NCBI GenBank assembly: GCA_037446115.1
Contig: JBBIJF010000023.1
Coordinates: 7,605-71,604, forward strand
Length of the DNA: 64,000 bases
DNA from: JANWXD01 sp037446115
Lineage (GTDB): Bacteria; Acidobacteriota; Terriglobia; Bryobacterales; Bryobacteraceae
Direction of reading: 5' to 3'
Positions within the stretch are counted from its first letter, which is position 1. Each line of letters starts with the position of its first letter. This document shows, one piece after another, positions 54,240 through 63,613 of the stretch. Under the pieces are notes generated by a model that did not search any database, was not told the origin of the DNA, and saw only the letters and a list, made by a program, of their open reading frames with translations. Made by a program: the position numbers and the translations under genes.

Positions 54240-55079
54240 TCAGCGCAGCACGTCTTCCAGCCGGATCCGGGCCTCGGTTCTGGCGTCACGGTATTTGACG
54301 ATGACGGGCGTATAAAGCGACAGGCCCCACTCCTTACCGGGGCCCTGCCGCACGGGGCGCGCGCCCGCCACCACCACCGCGTTCTCCGGAATCACGAGCG
54401 GTTCCTCGTCGGAGGCGGTGTGGATTTCCCCGCGCACCAAGTCGTAGACCGGGGTCGAGCGCGTCAGGATCACGCCGCTTGCAAGCACCGCCCGGCGCCT
54501 GACCACGGTGCCTTCATAGACGCCGCAGTTGCCTCCCACCAGCACTTCGTCCTCGATGATCACCGGCAGGGCGCCCACGGGCTCCAGCACGCCGCCAATC
54601 TGCGCACCGGCCGAGATATGGCAGTTCTTTCCGATCTGGGCGCAGCTGCCGATCAAGGCGTGGCTGTCCACCATGGTGCCTTCGTCTACGTAGGCGCCGG
54701 TGTTGATGTACATGGGCGGCATGCAGGTGACCCCGCGCGCCACAAAAGCGCCGTCGCGGATGCTCGAGCCGCCGGGCACCAGGCGCACGCCGTTTGCCAC
54801 GGTGAGCCGCTTCAGGGGATAGGTGGCTTTGTCGAAGAAAGGCAGCCGCGCCGGATGCACCGACATGTCCACTAGCGCGCCCATGCGAAAGCCGAGCAGG
54901 ATTCCCTTCTTGACCCAGCCGTTGACCCGCCAGCCGCTCCGGGAAGACGGATCCGGCTCGGCGGCGCGGATGCGGCCCTCGTTGAGGGCTTCCTTGAACT
55001 GCGCGAACAGGCGGAAGTGCTCCTCGGCGAAGACCTCGGGCTTTGCGTCGAACAGGGCTTCGATTTCAGCTTGCAGCAT
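54240..55079 (-). CDS. dapD: tetrahydrodipicolinate N-succinyltransferase DapD
   Basis: 279 aa, normal length. It adds succinate to tetrahydrodipicolinate in the succinylase branch of lysine/diaminopimelate synthesis. A left-handed beta-helix of hexapeptide repeats is clear (GAFVARGVTCMPPMYINTGA, YVDEGTMVDSHALIGSCAQI, GKNCHISAGAQIGGVLEPVG). It begins 14 bases inside the 3' end of dapA. Its presence, with dapE, defines the pathway variant used. Confidence 0.93.
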   Translation of the reverse strand: MLQAEIEALFDAKPEVFAEEHFRLFAQFKEALNEGRIRAAEPDPSSRSGWRVNGWVKKGILLGFRMGALVDMSVHPARLPFFDKATYPLKRLTVANGVRLVPGGSSIRDGAFVARGVTCMPPMYINTGAYVDEGTMVDSHALIGSCAQIGKNCHISAGAQIGGVLEPVGALPVIIEDEVLVGGNCGVYEGTVVRRRAVLASGVILTRSTPVYDLVRGEIHTASDEEPLVIPENAVVVAGARPVRQGPGKEWGLSLYTPVIVKYRDARTEARIRLEDVLR

Positions 55080-55968
55080 GGCGAGTGGGAGCCGGGATCA
55101 AAGCCAGATCGAGCAGCACCTTTTCGATCCGGGCCTGGCTGGCGGGACTGGGCGGCACCAGCGGGAGGCGCCAGACGGGTTCGATGAGTCCCATCATGGC
55201 CAGGGCGGCTTTGACCGGGATGGGATTGGATTCGACGAAGTTGACCTCCATGAGGTCGAAATACTTGCGATGCAACCGGCGCGCCGCGGCGAAGTCGCCT
55301 GCCAGGCAGAGCCGGACCAGCTCCGTCATCTGGGCCGGGATTTCGTTGGAGACGACCGAGATCACGCCGCGGCCCCCCAGGGCGATGAGCGGCAGCGTGA
55401 CGGCATCGTCGCCGGAAAGGACGGCGAAGTCCTCCGGCACCAGATTGAGAATCGCAGCCATCTGCGTGATATTGCCGGAGGCCTCTTTGATGCCCACGAT
55501 GTTGTCCACGGCGGCCAGACGCTTGACCGTGGCCGGCTCCACGTTGACGCCCGTGCGTCCTTGCACGCTGTAGACCACGATGGGAAGCCGCACCGCCGCG
55601 GCGATGGCCTTGTAGTGCTGGTACAGCCCTTCCTGCGTGGGCTTGTTGTAGTACGGCGTCACCGAGAGGATGCCGTCGGCGCCCATGGCTTCCAGTTCTT
55701 TGGCCAGTTCGATCACTTCGGCGGTGTTGTAGCCGCCCGCACCGGCCAGCACGGGCACTTTGCCTTTGGCCTCTTCGAGCGTGATCTCGACGACGCGCAG
55801 GTGCTCGGCTCGCGAGAGCGTGGGATTCTCGCCCGTGGTGCCGCAGGGAACCAGGAAGTTGACCCCGGCTTCGATCTGGCGCCGGAGCAGCCGCCGCAGC
55901 GCCGGCTCGTCGAGCGATCCGTCACGCCGGAACGGCGTGACCATGGCGGTGCCGCATCCTGTGAACAT
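55066..55968 (-). CDS. dapA: 4-hydroxy-tetrahydrodipicolinate synthase DapA
   Basis: 300 aa class I aldolase condensing pyruvate with aspartate semialdehyde. The substrate motif is GTTGENPTLS, the catalytic Tyr lies in VTPYYNKPTQEGLYQHYKAI, and the Schiff-base Lys in DNIVGIKEASGN. AAGGAGGA five bases before the ATG gives the start. It lies 30 bases after dapB. Confidence 0.95.
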   Translation of the reverse strand: MFTGCGTAMVTPFRRDGSLDEPALRRLLRRQIEAGVNFLVPCGTTGENPTLSRAEHLRVVEITLEEAKGKVPVLAGAGGYNTAEVIELAKELEAMGADGILSVTPYYNKPTQEGLYQHYKAIAAAVRLPIVVYSVQGRTGVNVEPATVKRLAAVDNIVGIKEASGNITQMAAILNLVPEDFAVLSGDDAVTLPLIALGGRGVISVVSNEIPAQMTELVRLCLAGDFAAARRLHRKYFDLMEVNFVESNPIPVKAALAMMGLIEPVWRLPLVPPSPASQARIEKVLLDLALIPAPTRHAAS

Positions 55969-55998
55969 AGGCTCCTCCTTGAAACAGGTGAGCTGCTT

Positions 55999-56700
55999 TT
56001 AAGACCCTTCGTTGCCGAACAAAATCTCGCCGAACTCGTAAAACCCTTTCTTGCCGATGATCCAGCGGGCGGCCTGGAGCGCGCCGCGCGCAAAGCCTTC
56101 GCGACTGCGCGCCGTGTGGCGCAGCGTGATGGTGTCGGCCGCCGAGTCAAATCCGATCTCGTGGGTGCCGGGATGGGCGCCGGCGCGGCTGGAGGAAACG
56201 TCCACGGGACGCCCGTATCCGGCCTGCCGCATCGCCTCGATCAGCCGGAGCATCGTGCCGGAGGGCGCATCCTTCTTGGCGGCGTGATGGATCTCCCAGC
56301 CCCAGGCGCCGTACTCCGGCTGTTTTTGGAGCAGCCGTGCCGCCTCCGAGACGATCCGGAAGAACACGTTCACGCCGATCGAATAGTTGGCGCTCCAGAC
56401 GAGGCCGATGCCGCTCCGTGCCACGGTCTGGCGCACCTGGTCGCGCCGCTCGAACCAGCCCGTGGTTCCGACCACCAGATTGACGCCGAGGGCGGCGATG
56501 CGCTCGATGTTCTCCACCACGGCGGCGGGCACGGAGAACTCCACGGCCACGTCCACATTCCGGAAATTCTCCGGCGTGATCCCTTCGAAACGGGCGTTGT
56601 TGAACTCGTCCAGCTTGAGGGCGACTTCGAAGCCGTACTCCGGCGCCAGTTGCTCGATGAGCCGCCCCATGCGGCCGTAGCCCACAATGGCCAGTCGCAT
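55999..56700 (-). CDS. dapB: 4-hydroxy-tetrahydrodipicolinate reductase DapB
   Basis: 233 aa, slightly short for the family. NAD(P) motif VGYGRMGRLIEQ; VVGTTGWFERRDQV; active-site region EIHHAAKKDAPSGTMLRL with the catalytic His pair and Lys. WSANYSIGVNVFFRI is also typical. The ATG follows the lysC stop by one base, so coupling is likely. Confidence 0.94.
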   Translation of the reverse strand: MRLAIVGYGRMGRLIEQLAPEYGFEVALKLDEFNNARFEGITPENFRNVDVAVEFSVPAAVVENIERIAALGVNLVVGTTGWFERRDQVRQTVARSGIGLVWSANYSIGVNVFFRIVSEAARLLQKQPEYGAWGWEIHHAAKKDAPSGTMLRLIEAMRQAGYGRPVDVSSSRAGAHPGTHEIGFDSAADTITLRHTARSREGFARGALQAARWIIGKKGFYEFGEILFGNEGS

Positions 56701-56701
56701 T

Positions 56702-58072
56702 TCAGTCGAACACCGCCGGGTCGAGCCGGCTGAAGAATTCCCGGTGCAGGCGCTCGACGGTCCGCACCAGGTCCGGCTCGGCCACGACGAAGCTCAAGTT
56801 TAGCAGGGAGGCGCCCTGGGAGATCATGCGCACGTTGATGTCCTCGATGGCGCGGAAGACGCGGCCCGCCACGCCGGGCGTATAGCGGATGTTGTCGCCG
56901 ACCAGGCAGACGATGGCCTGCTGCTCTTCCACGTCCGCTTCGGAGAAGCCGCGCAAGTCCTGGCAAATCTCGCGGAGGCGCGCGTTGTTGTCGATCGTGA
57001 GGGAGACGCTGACTTCGGAGGTCGAAACCATGTCCACGGCGGTCTCCCAGCGGTCGAAGACCTCGAAGATGCGCCGCAGAAAACCGTGGGCCATCAGCAT
57101 GCGCGTGGAGCGGATGTTGACCACGGTGATGCCGCGCTTGCAGGCGATGGCTTTGACCACGTTTTCGCAGCGGACCGCCTCCGCCACGATGCGGGTGCCT
57201 CCGGCTTCAGGCCTTCGCGAGTTGAGGATCAGCACCGGGATGTTTTTCTCCACGGCAGGCAGCACGGTGGACGGATGCAGCACCTTGGCGCCGAAGTAGG
57301 CCAGCTCGGCCGCCTCGGCGAAGGAGATGATCTTGACGCGGCGGCCGCCGGGGAGGATGCGCGGGTCGCAGGTGAGCATGCCGTCCACGTCGGTCCAGAT
57401 CTGGATCTCCTCGGCCCCGATGCCCGCGCCCACGATGGAGGCGGTAAAGTCCGAGCCGCCGCGGCCGAGCGTGGTGGTGACGCCTTTTTCCGTGGCGCCG
57501 ATGAAGCCCCCCATCACGACCACCTTCTCGGCGGCCAGCGGCGGGATCGCCTCCGCCAGCCGGGCGTAGGTCAGTGGAAAGATGGGCGCGGCTTGTGTGT
57601 GGCGGGCGTCGGTGATGATGACGCAACGCGAATCCAGGTGCGCGGTTTCGATGCCGAAGTTGCGAAAGGCCAGTGCGACCAAGGCGCTCGAAAGGCGCTC
57701 GCCGTAACTGGAGATGGCGTCCAGCGAGCGCGGCGTCAGCTCGCCGAGCACGGCCAGACCGCGCACCAGCTCGGCCAGTTCCTGGAAGTGGCCGTCAATG
57801 AGGGCGCGCGCCCGGGGCCAGTCGGCTTCGGAGATCACCGGCTGGGTTTCCCGCAGATGATAGTCGCGGAGCGCATCCAGTCCCGCCAAAGCTTGCTCGC
57901 GCCGCCCGTTCACCGCATCCGAGGCGGCCGCCAGCAGCCGGTTGGTGGTCTTGCCCATGGCCGAGACCACCACGACGGGACGGCGATCGAGGCGGTCCCG
58001 CACGATGGAGGCCACGCGTTCGATGGCGGCGGCGGATTCGAGCGAGGTGCCGCCGAACTTCATCACGATCAT
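56702..58072 (-). CDS. lysC: aspartate kinase LysC
   Basis: About 456 aa from ATG 58072, which overlaps the asd stop (TGATG). It begins IVMKFGGTSLESAAAIERVA and has SSYGERLSSALVALAF-like text (ISSYGERLSSALVAL), GRGGSDFTASIVGAG and the C-terminal double ACT domain (MVSTSEVSVSLTIDN, AIVCLVGDNIR). The ACT domains suggest feedback control by lysine or threonine. A longer upstream frame runs through asd and is not used. Confidence 0.94.
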   Translation of the reverse strand: MIVMKFGGTSLESAAAIERVASIVRDRLDRRPVVVVSAMGKTTNRLLAAASDAVNGRREQALAGLDALRDYHLRETQPVISEADWPRARALIDGHFQELAELVRGLAVLGELTPRSLDAISSYGERLSSALVALAFRNFGIETAHLDSRCVIITDARHTQAAPIFPLTYARLAEAIPPLAAEKVVVMGGFIGATEKGVTTTLGRGGSDFTASIVGAGIGAEEIQIWTDVDGMLTCDPRILPGGRRVKIISFAEAAELAYFGAKVLHPSTVLPAVEKNIPVLILNSRRPEAGGTRIVAEAVRCENVVKAIACKRGITVVNIRSTRMLMAHGFLRRIFEVFDRWETAVDMVSTSEVSVSLTIDNNARLREICQDLRGFSEADVEEQQAIVCLVGDNIRYTPGVAGRVFRAIEDINVRMISQGASLLNLSFVVAEPDLVRTVERLHREFFSRLDPAVFD

Positions 58073-59121
58073 CAGTCGAGCATCCCTTCCGAGAACATGA
58101 GTTCGGCGTTGAGCACGGCGGCGCCGGCCGCGCCCCGTACCGTGTTGTGGCCGAGAGCCACGAACTTGTAATCCAGCACCGGGCAGCCGCGCAGGCGCCC
58201 CACGAACACCGCCATGCCGCGCTCGCGCTCCACATCCTTGCGGGGCTGCGGGCGGTTGGGCAGGTTCATGTAGATGACGGGGCGCGGAGGCGCACTCGGC
58301 AGCCTGCGTTGCTGCGGGACGCTCGTGAAACTCTCGAACGCGGCGCGGACGTCGGCTTCCGAGGGCTTGGCGGACAACTCGACCGAGACCGTGACCGTGT
58401 GGCCGTCCACGACCGGCACGCGGTTGCAATGAGCGCTCACGCGGGCGGGCAGGGGCTCGAAACGATCGCCGTCCAGGCGGCCCAGAATCTTCAGCGTCTC
58501 GGTCTGCATCTTCTCCTCTTCGCCGCTGATGAACGGAATGACGTTGGCGTGGATGTCCCAGGAGGCCACGCCGGGGTAGCCGGCGCCGGAAATCGCCTGC
58601 AGGGTCGTGGCGATCACGCGCGTAATGCCGAAGGGCCTCAGGGGCGCCAGGCCCATGGTGAGCACCACGGTGGAGCAGTTGGGGTTGGTGACGATCTGGC
58701 CGTTCCAGCCTCGCCTGCGCTGCTGTACGGGGACGATCCGCAGGTGGTCGGGGTTGATCTCCGGTACGAGCAGCGGCACGTCCGGCTCCATGCGGTGATT
58801 CCGGGAGTTGGAGACCACGACGTGGCCGGCGCGGGCAAAGGCCTGCTCGATCTCTCCGGCGACGCCGGCGTCCAGGGCGGAAAACAGCAGCCGGGGCGCG
58901 TTGCCCGGCTTGCATTCTTCCACGACCAGATCCGCCACGGACTCCGGCGTTTCCCCTCCGAGGCGCCATTCGGCCGCCTCGCGGTATTTCTTGCCCGCGG
59001 AGCGATCGCTGGCGCCGAGCCACTTCACTTCGAACCAGGGATGGTTCTGGAGAAGCTTGACAAATTGCTGGCCCACCATGCCGGTGGCGCCGAGAATACC
59101 CACTTCAATTTTTGGCTGCAT
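58072..59121 (-). CDS. asd: aspartate-semialdehyde dehydrogenase
   Basis: 349 aa. NADP motif GILGATGMVGQQFVKLL; catalytic Cys in NPNCSTVVLTMGLAPL; catalytic His in RVSAHCNRVPVVDGHTVTV. The sequence is of the archaeal/fungal type rather than the enterobacterial type. It stands 15 bases after dapE and overlaps lysC by one base. Confidence 0.94.
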   Translation of the reverse strand: MQPKIEVGILGATGMVGQQFVKLLQNHPWFEVKWLGASDRSAGKKYREAAEWRLGGETPESVADLVVEECKPGNAPRLLFSALDAGVAGEIEQAFARAGHVVVSNSRNHRMEPDVPLLVPEINPDHLRIVPVQQRRRGWNGQIVTNPNCSTVVLTMGLAPLRPFGITRVIATTLQAISGAGYPGVASWDIHANVIPFISGEEEKMQTETLKILGRLDGDRFEPLPARVSAHCNRVPVVDGHTVTVSVELSAKPSEADVRAAFESFTSVPQQRRLPSAPPRPVIYMNLPNRPQPRKDVERERGMAVFVGRLRGCPVLDYKFVALGHNTVRGAAGAAVLNAELMFSEGMLD

Positions 59122-59136
59122 AACTGGTTCCCTGAC

Positions 59137-60144
59137 TCATGACTCAAGAAGCCGCGTGGTGAGTCTGCGGTAGACGTCGACCGCCTCCCGGAGCTGGCGC
59201 TTGGGCACGCGCTCCTCGGGGGTGTGCGCCACGTGGATGCTGCCCGGGCCGATGAGGAAAGGCTCGCCCCAGGCGCCGCCGAAGGCGGGGATGTCCGTGG
59301 TGTACGCCACCACGGTGGTCTCGAAGCCGTCGAGGGCGTTGAGGCGGACGGCAGGCACACAGAGGACTTCGCGCACCTCCGCACGCCCCGCAGCGGCCGC
59401 GCGAATGGCTTCGGAAATGCCGGCCGGATCGCCGACCAGACGCACCATGAGTTCCGCCTGCGCGGCGTCCGGGACGACGTTGGGGGCGCGGCCGCCGGAA
59501 ATCGTCCCGATGTTGAGCGTGCTCGGGCCGAGCACGGGATCGGCGGGCAGCGGAATACGGCGGATGGCTTCGAGAGCGTCGAGCAGCTTTTCGATGGCGG
59601 ATTCGCCGAGTTCCGGATACGCCGAGTGCGCCATGCGCCCGGAGGCGCGCAGTTCGACGCGCAGCGCGCCCTTGGAGCCGAGCGCCAGCCTGTTTTCCGT
59701 CGGCTCACCATTAATCAGGTAGCGGGAGCCGCGCGGGCACCTGGAGGCGGCGAGCGCGCCCGCACTGTTGCGCTCCTCGCCGACCACAAACAGAACCGCC
59801 ACGCCCCGTACCCCTTCGGCAAGCAGCGACTCCGTGGCGACGAGCATGGAGGCGATGATGCCCTTGGCATCGCAGGCGCCGCGCCCCCAGATGTGCTCGC
59901 CGTCCTCGCGGGAGGGGAAAAACGGCGGCACGGTGTCCATGTGCGTGGACAAGGTCACGACCGGATCCCCCCAGGCGGCGAAGACGTTGAAGCGTCCCGG
60001 CTCGACCTCCATGCGCTCGACGCGGCCCTGATAGCGCAGGGCCAGCTCGGCGAGCAGGCGCTCCAGGTGCTCGCCCACGGCGGCCTCATTTCCGGTCACC
60101 GATTCGATGTCCACCAGTGTGCGCGTCAGCGTAAACAGGTCCAT
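59137..60144 (-). CDS. dapE: M20 peptidase-family deacylase, probably succinyl-diaminopimelate desuccinylase
   Basis: About 335 aa. Metal ligands appear in TLSTHMDTVPPF, WGRGACDAKGIIASML and the Glu pair in VVGEERNSAGA; a further His in GRMAHSAYPE. DapE, acetylornithine deacetylase and related enzymes look alike; DapE is preferred because dapD and four other lysine genes follow. It is the first gene of the operon. Start ATG 60144 or the ATG at 60150; no clear ribosome site, so the message may be leaderless. Confidence 0.82.
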   Translation of the reverse strand: MDLFTLTRTLVDIESVTGNEAAVGEHLERLLAELALRYQGRVERMEVEPGRFNVFAAWGDPVVTLSTHMDTVPPFFPSREDGEHIWGRGACDAKGIIASMLVATESLLAEGVRGVAVLFVVGEERNSAGALAASRCPRGSRYLINGEPTENRLALGSKGALRVELRASGRMAHSAYPELGESAIEKLLDALEAIRRIPLPADPVLGPSTLNIGTISGGRAPNVVPDAAQAELMVRLVGDPAGISEAIRAAAAGRAEVREVLCVPAVRLNALDGFETTVVAYTTDIPAFGGAWGEPFLIGPGSIHVAHTPEERVPKRQLREAVDVYRRLTTRLLES

Positions 60145-60150
60145 GCACAT

Positions 60151-60526
60151 CGCCCGGAACGGAGGAGGGAGAAGGAAGAAAGCCGCGAGGAGACCAGCCG
60201 CGTGTTCTTGCTTCTCGATAGCGCTCCATCCGCACCTTTGACGGATGACAGTGGGCAGGTCTTAACCTTACCCCCCAACCGCCGGGGAGCGGGCTTCCCG
60301 CAGCGATTTCGGCGGATCAGACATCAGTCACTCAGCCCCTTTCGCCAAGGTGTCCGGAGCCGCCCGGAACTGCTCACCCCGCTACTGATGGCCTCCGCGC
60401 CTCTATCGGGAACAAACCCTGAGAATAGCGAAAACGGCCGACCGGAGTCAAACGCAGACTTTCGTTCCAGGCTACTTCGTTCCGCGCGGACGGTTGCGGC
60501 CGCCGGGGGCTTGGCCGAATGCGATC
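60151..60526. other. 376-base region without a gene, upstream of dapE
   Basis: The promoter of the lysine operon must lie here. I found no strong -35/-10 pair, no lysine riboswitch fold and no intact frame. The Pro/Gly-biased short frames look like chance. Confidence 0.5.
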
Positions 60527-60889
60527 TCAGAGCGCGATGAGGAAGACGCCGGCGGCCACGAGCCCTGCGCCGAGCCAGCGCCGGCGTCCCACCCGTTCTT
60601 TGAGGACATATTTCGCCAGGATGGTCTCGAGCACATAGCTCAACGCCGTCGCAGGGACGGCGAAGCTGAGGTCCGTGACGGACAGCAGCGCCAGGAACGC
60701 GCAGAACGAAACAGCCAGCAGAGCGACCGAAGCCAGGATGAAGCGGTTGCGGAAGAGGCGGCTCAGGACCCCGCCGAGCGCGCCCGGACGGAAGTCCCGG
60801 ATCTCGCCGTGATGCTTCATGGCGTGGCTCTGCATCAGCTCGGCGGCGGTGGTGGCTGCGACAATGACGGCGACCAGAGCCCACTTCAC
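60527..60889 (-). CDS. EamA/SMR-type half-transporter, second gene
   Basis: 120 aa with four membrane helices (WALVAVIVAATTAAELM, ILASVALLAVSFCAFLALLS, FAVPATALSYVLETILAKYV, WLGAGLVAAGVFLIAL). The DLSFAVPATALSYVL segment matches small multidrug-resistance and EamA half proteins. The start is GTG 60889, overlapping the previous gene's stop (GTGA). It probably pairs with the first half gene to make one transporter. In a hopanoid context it could move a lipid or sugar-lipid; that is inference. Confidence 0.75.
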   Translation of the reverse strand: MKWALVAVIVAATTAAELMQSHAMKHHGEIRDFRPGALGGVLSRLFRNRFILASVALLAVSFCAFLALLSVTDLSFAVPATALSYVLETILAKYVLKERVGRRRWLGAGLVAAGVFLIAL

Positions 60890-61308
60890 GGCGCCTGTCC
60901 TTTCCCGCGGCGGCGCCGCACGGTCCGCAGCGGCGTGGCTCCGACTAAAGCCACCCCGGCGGTAATGAGGAGCGCGCCCAGCCAGCGCAACGTGGAAACT
61001 TGCTCCAACAGGAATAGCTTCCCGAAGATCACCGTCAGCACGTAGCCGATGGAGGTGACCGGGAGCACATAGCTCAAATCCGCCCAGCTGAGCAAGGCCA
61101 TGCGCGAAAGCAGCCAGAGGATGAGGAGCGCCACGCCCAGCGTCACCCACGGATTCCACAGCACCTCCAGAACCGCGGCGGGCGTAAAGGCCAGCACGCG
61201 GTTCTTCAAGCCGAGGCTGAGAGAGACGTTACCCAGCACGTTGGCTCCGACGACCACGGAGGTGAGGATGCGCGTCTTCAGCCGCAGCCGCGCCGAAGGT
61301 TTGCTCAT
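60886..61308 (-). CDS. EamA/SMR-type half-transporter, first gene
   Basis: 140 aa from ATG 61308 (GGAGGT upstream), overlapping the hpnJ stop by four bases. Four helices: ILTSVVVGANVLGNVSLSLG, WVTLGVALLILWLLSRMALL, YVLPVTSIGYVLTVIFGKLF, WLGALLITAGVALVGA. The motif LSWADLSYVLPVTS parallels DLSFAVPATA in its partner. A basic tail RTVRRRRGKG ends it. Paired EamA halves form heterodimers in other systems. Confidence 0.75.
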   Translation of the reverse strand: MSKPSARLRLKTRILTSVVVGANVLGNVSLSLGLKNRVLAFTPAAVLEVLWNPWVTLGVALLILWLLSRMALLSWADLSYVLPVTSIGYVLTVIFGKLFLLEQVSTLRWLGALLITAGVALVGATPLRTVRRRRGKGQAP

Positions 61309-62774
61309 GAGGCGACCTCCGGGTGCGAGCCGGGGGCGAGGGCGCGGGCGCGGCTTTCGCGGACAAAGCGCCGCCGCCGCGCGCGTAGGGCCAGATACTC
61401 GCGGGCTTCTTTCCACAGTCGCCGCCGCTCGGCTCCGTCAAAGACGGCTCTTCGGGCCAGGCGCCAGATCACACGCGGCCGGAAGTAGTACTCGCCGTAG
61501 AAGCGCTCCACCCAATCCACCAGTTCGGCGCGGTCCAGCCCGGGGTAACGGATATTGGGAAGCTGGTGGCCGTGCTCGTCGGTCATCGGATCGAGGGTGA
61601 GCAGGCCGTGGCGCTGGACGTAGTCGTAAAATTCCGTTCCCGGGTAGGGATGCGCGATGGAAACCTGGATGGTCTCCACGTCCAGGCTTTTGGCGAACTC
61701 GATGGTCCGCCGCAGGGTTTCGCGCGTTTCTCCGGGGAGGCCCACGATGAAGTCGCCGTGAATGGCGATGCCGAGCTCCTTGGCGTTCCGCGTGAAGCGG
61801 CGGGCCATCTCCAGGGTGGCGCCCTTTTTGATGTTCTTCAAGATCTGCGGGTCGCCCGATTCGTAGCCCACAATCATGAGCCGGCAGCCCGCCTCCTTCA
61901 TGGCCTTGAGCGTTTCGTAATCGGTGGTGACGCGCGAAGTGCAGGACCAGGTGAACTTGAGCGGCTTCAGTTTCCTGCACAACTCGATGGTCCGGGCCTT
62001 CTGGTAGTTGAAGGTATCGTCGTCAAAGAAGATTTCCTTGAGCCCCGGGAACGCCTCCAGGGCGAATCGGACTTCGGCCGCCACGTCTTCGGCGGAGCGC
62101 ACGCGCCAGCGGTGGCCGGAGTGGGTTTGCGGCCAGAGGCAGAAGGTGCACAGGGCGGGACATCCGCGCGAGGTGTACAAAGCGATGTAGGGATGGAGCA
62201 GGAAAGGGACGTTGTAGCGCGTAATGTCCAGATCGCGCTGGTAGACGCGGGTGACCCAAGGCAGTGCATCGAGGTTTTCGATGACGGGTCCGTCGGGGTT
62301 GTGCACGATGCGCCCGTTGCGGCGGAAGCTGACCCCGGGCAGGTCCTCAAGCGGGCGTCCTTGCGCGTACTGGGCGATCTGGTAATCGAATTCGCGGCGC
62401 ACGACGAAATCGATCGCGGACGAGGAGCGGAGAATTTTTTCCGGCTCCACGGTGACCGGCGGCCCCACGAAGGCCACGCGCAGCCTGGGATTGGCGTCCC
62501 GCATCATTTCGGCGATGCGGATGTCCACCTCGAGGCCGGGGGTCGAGGTGAACAGCACGAGCAGCTCGAAATCCCGGGCCATGGCCACGGTTTGCTCGAT
62601 GGAGATTTTGTGAGGCGGGGCGTCCACGACTTTGCTGTCCGGCAGCATGCCGGCCGGGTAGCACAACCAGACCGGGTACCAGTAAGACTCGATCTCGCGC
62701 GTCGCGGGCCAGCGGGAGCTGGCGCCGCCGTCAAACCCCTCAAAGGAGGGCGGGTTCAGGAAAAGAGTTCGCAT
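61305..62774 (-). CDS. hpnJ: HpnJ-like B12-binding radical SAM enzyme of hopanoid biosynthesis
   Basis: 489 aa. N-terminal cobalamin-type domain starting RTLFLNPPSFEGFDGGASSR, REIESYWYPVWLCYPAG and KVVDAPPHKI; radical SAM cluster CPALCTFC (about 203-210) in the family context YTSRGCPALCTFCLWPQTHS; then FFDDDTFN, VGYESGDPQILKNIKKGAT and FIVGLPGETRETL. These match HpnJ, which makes the cyclitol ether head group of hopanoids. GAGGAG before the ATG. No squalene-hopene cyclase or other hpn gene lies in the window. Confidence 0.88.
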   Translation of the reverse strand: MRTLFLNPPSFEGFDGGASSRWPATREIESYWYPVWLCYPAGMLPDSKVVDAPPHKISIEQTVAMARDFELLVLFTSTPGLEVDIRIAEMMRDANPRLRVAFVGPPVTVEPEKILRSSSAIDFVVRREFDYQIAQYAQGRPLEDLPGVSFRRNGRIVHNPDGPVIENLDALPWVTRVYQRDLDITRYNVPFLLHPYIALYTSRGCPALCTFCLWPQTHSGHRWRVRSAEDVAAEVRFALEAFPGLKEIFFDDDTFNYQKARTIELCRKLKPLKFTWSCTSRVTTDYETLKAMKEAGCRLMIVGYESGDPQILKNIKKGATLEMARRFTRNAKELGIAIHGDFIVGLPGETRETLRRTIEFAKSLDVETIQVSIAHPYPGTEFYDYVQRHGLLTLDPMTDEHGHQLPNIRYPGLDRAELVDWVERFYGEYYFRPRVIWRLARRAVFDGAERRRLWKEAREYLALRARRRRFVRESRARALAPGSHPEVAS

Positions 62775-62863
62775 GGACGCTCTCCTCAGTGTAAGACACG
62801 GCGTGGACTAACCACAAGAAATTCAATGGGAAGTCGGGTTGCGCGCGCCCGGCCGTCTCCGAT

Positions 62864-63613
62864 TCACCATCCGGCGGGGGAAACCATGACGTTGGTGCGC
62901 CGTTCGAGCATGACGTTGCCGAAGTGGATCTCGAGCTCCGCCGGGCCGACAATACGGGTACGGACGGTGCTCAGAATGCGGCGAGGCACCGAGATGTCCC
63001 CGCGGATGACGTAATCGCGGACAAACTCGACCCGCTTGAGGAAGATGGAGGGGTTCTTGACCAGCACGCCCCACTCCCGTACCGGCAGATAGGTTTCCGC
63101 GTCGATCCAAAGCTCGCCCTTGAACAGCCCGATTCGCTTTTTGCGGGGCGAGACTTCAAAGACCCAGGCGGGGCCGCGGGTGTGCTGCGCGGTGCCCTTG
63201 AATTTGAACTTGTAATTGTCCGGCGTCACCGCCAGGGACTCGAGCTGAATCTTGCCGTTTCGCAGCCCGTTGAAGTTCGCCGCTTCCGCTTCGGCTTTCA
63301 GGTAACGCGCGATGACGTCGTTACGGACCATTCTGTCGCCCGCAAAGCGCACGGCGTCATAAGTGATACGCCCGAGGCGCGTAACATGCCTCCACGCTTG
63401 CAGCGTGCCCTCTTTTTTCAGGCGCGGCAGGCGGGCGTCTATGGAAACCTCCATGGCCATCGAATCGTAGCGGTCCCGCTGCCGGGCGGTGGCTTCGAGG
63501 TAGCGGGCGATGATCTGGTGGGGGTTGGCCGCCGCCTCCGGCGCCGCCAGTTCGGGGACGGAAAGTCCCGCCAGAGAACAGACTAAACTTCCTGCGAGCA
63601 GAACGGTCAGCAT
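62864..63613 (-). CDS. LolA-like exported protein
   Basis: 249 aa from ATG 63613. The signal peptide is LTVLLAGSLVCSLAGLSV. The body resembles the LolA/LolB lipoprotein-carrier fold: HQIIARYLEATARQRDRYDS, beta strands around KEGTLQAWRHV, KFKFKGTAQHT, RIGLFKGELWIDAETYLPVR and FVRDYVIRGDISVPRRI. It may carry lipids or sense envelope state. Not closely placed with lol genes, so the name is only structural. Confidence 0.65.
   Translation of the reverse strand: MLTVLLAGSLVCSLAGLSVPELAAPEAAANPHQIIARYLEATARQRDRYDSMAMEVSIDARLPRLKKEGTLQAWRHVTRLGRITYDAVRFAGDRMVRNDVIARYLKAEAEAANFNGLRNGKIQLESLAVTPDNYKFKFKGTAQHTRGPAWVFEVSPRKKRIGLFKGELWIDAETYLPVREWGVLVKNPSIFLKRVEFVRDYVIRGDISVPRRILSTVRTRIVGPAELEIHFGNVMLERRTNVMVSPAGW

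Noticed and set aside
58073..59023. Aspartate kinase extended upstream to 773 codons
   Set aside because: The extension lies in a wrong frame of asd; the true start ATG 58072 overlaps the asd stop and begins with the kinase motif KFGGTS.
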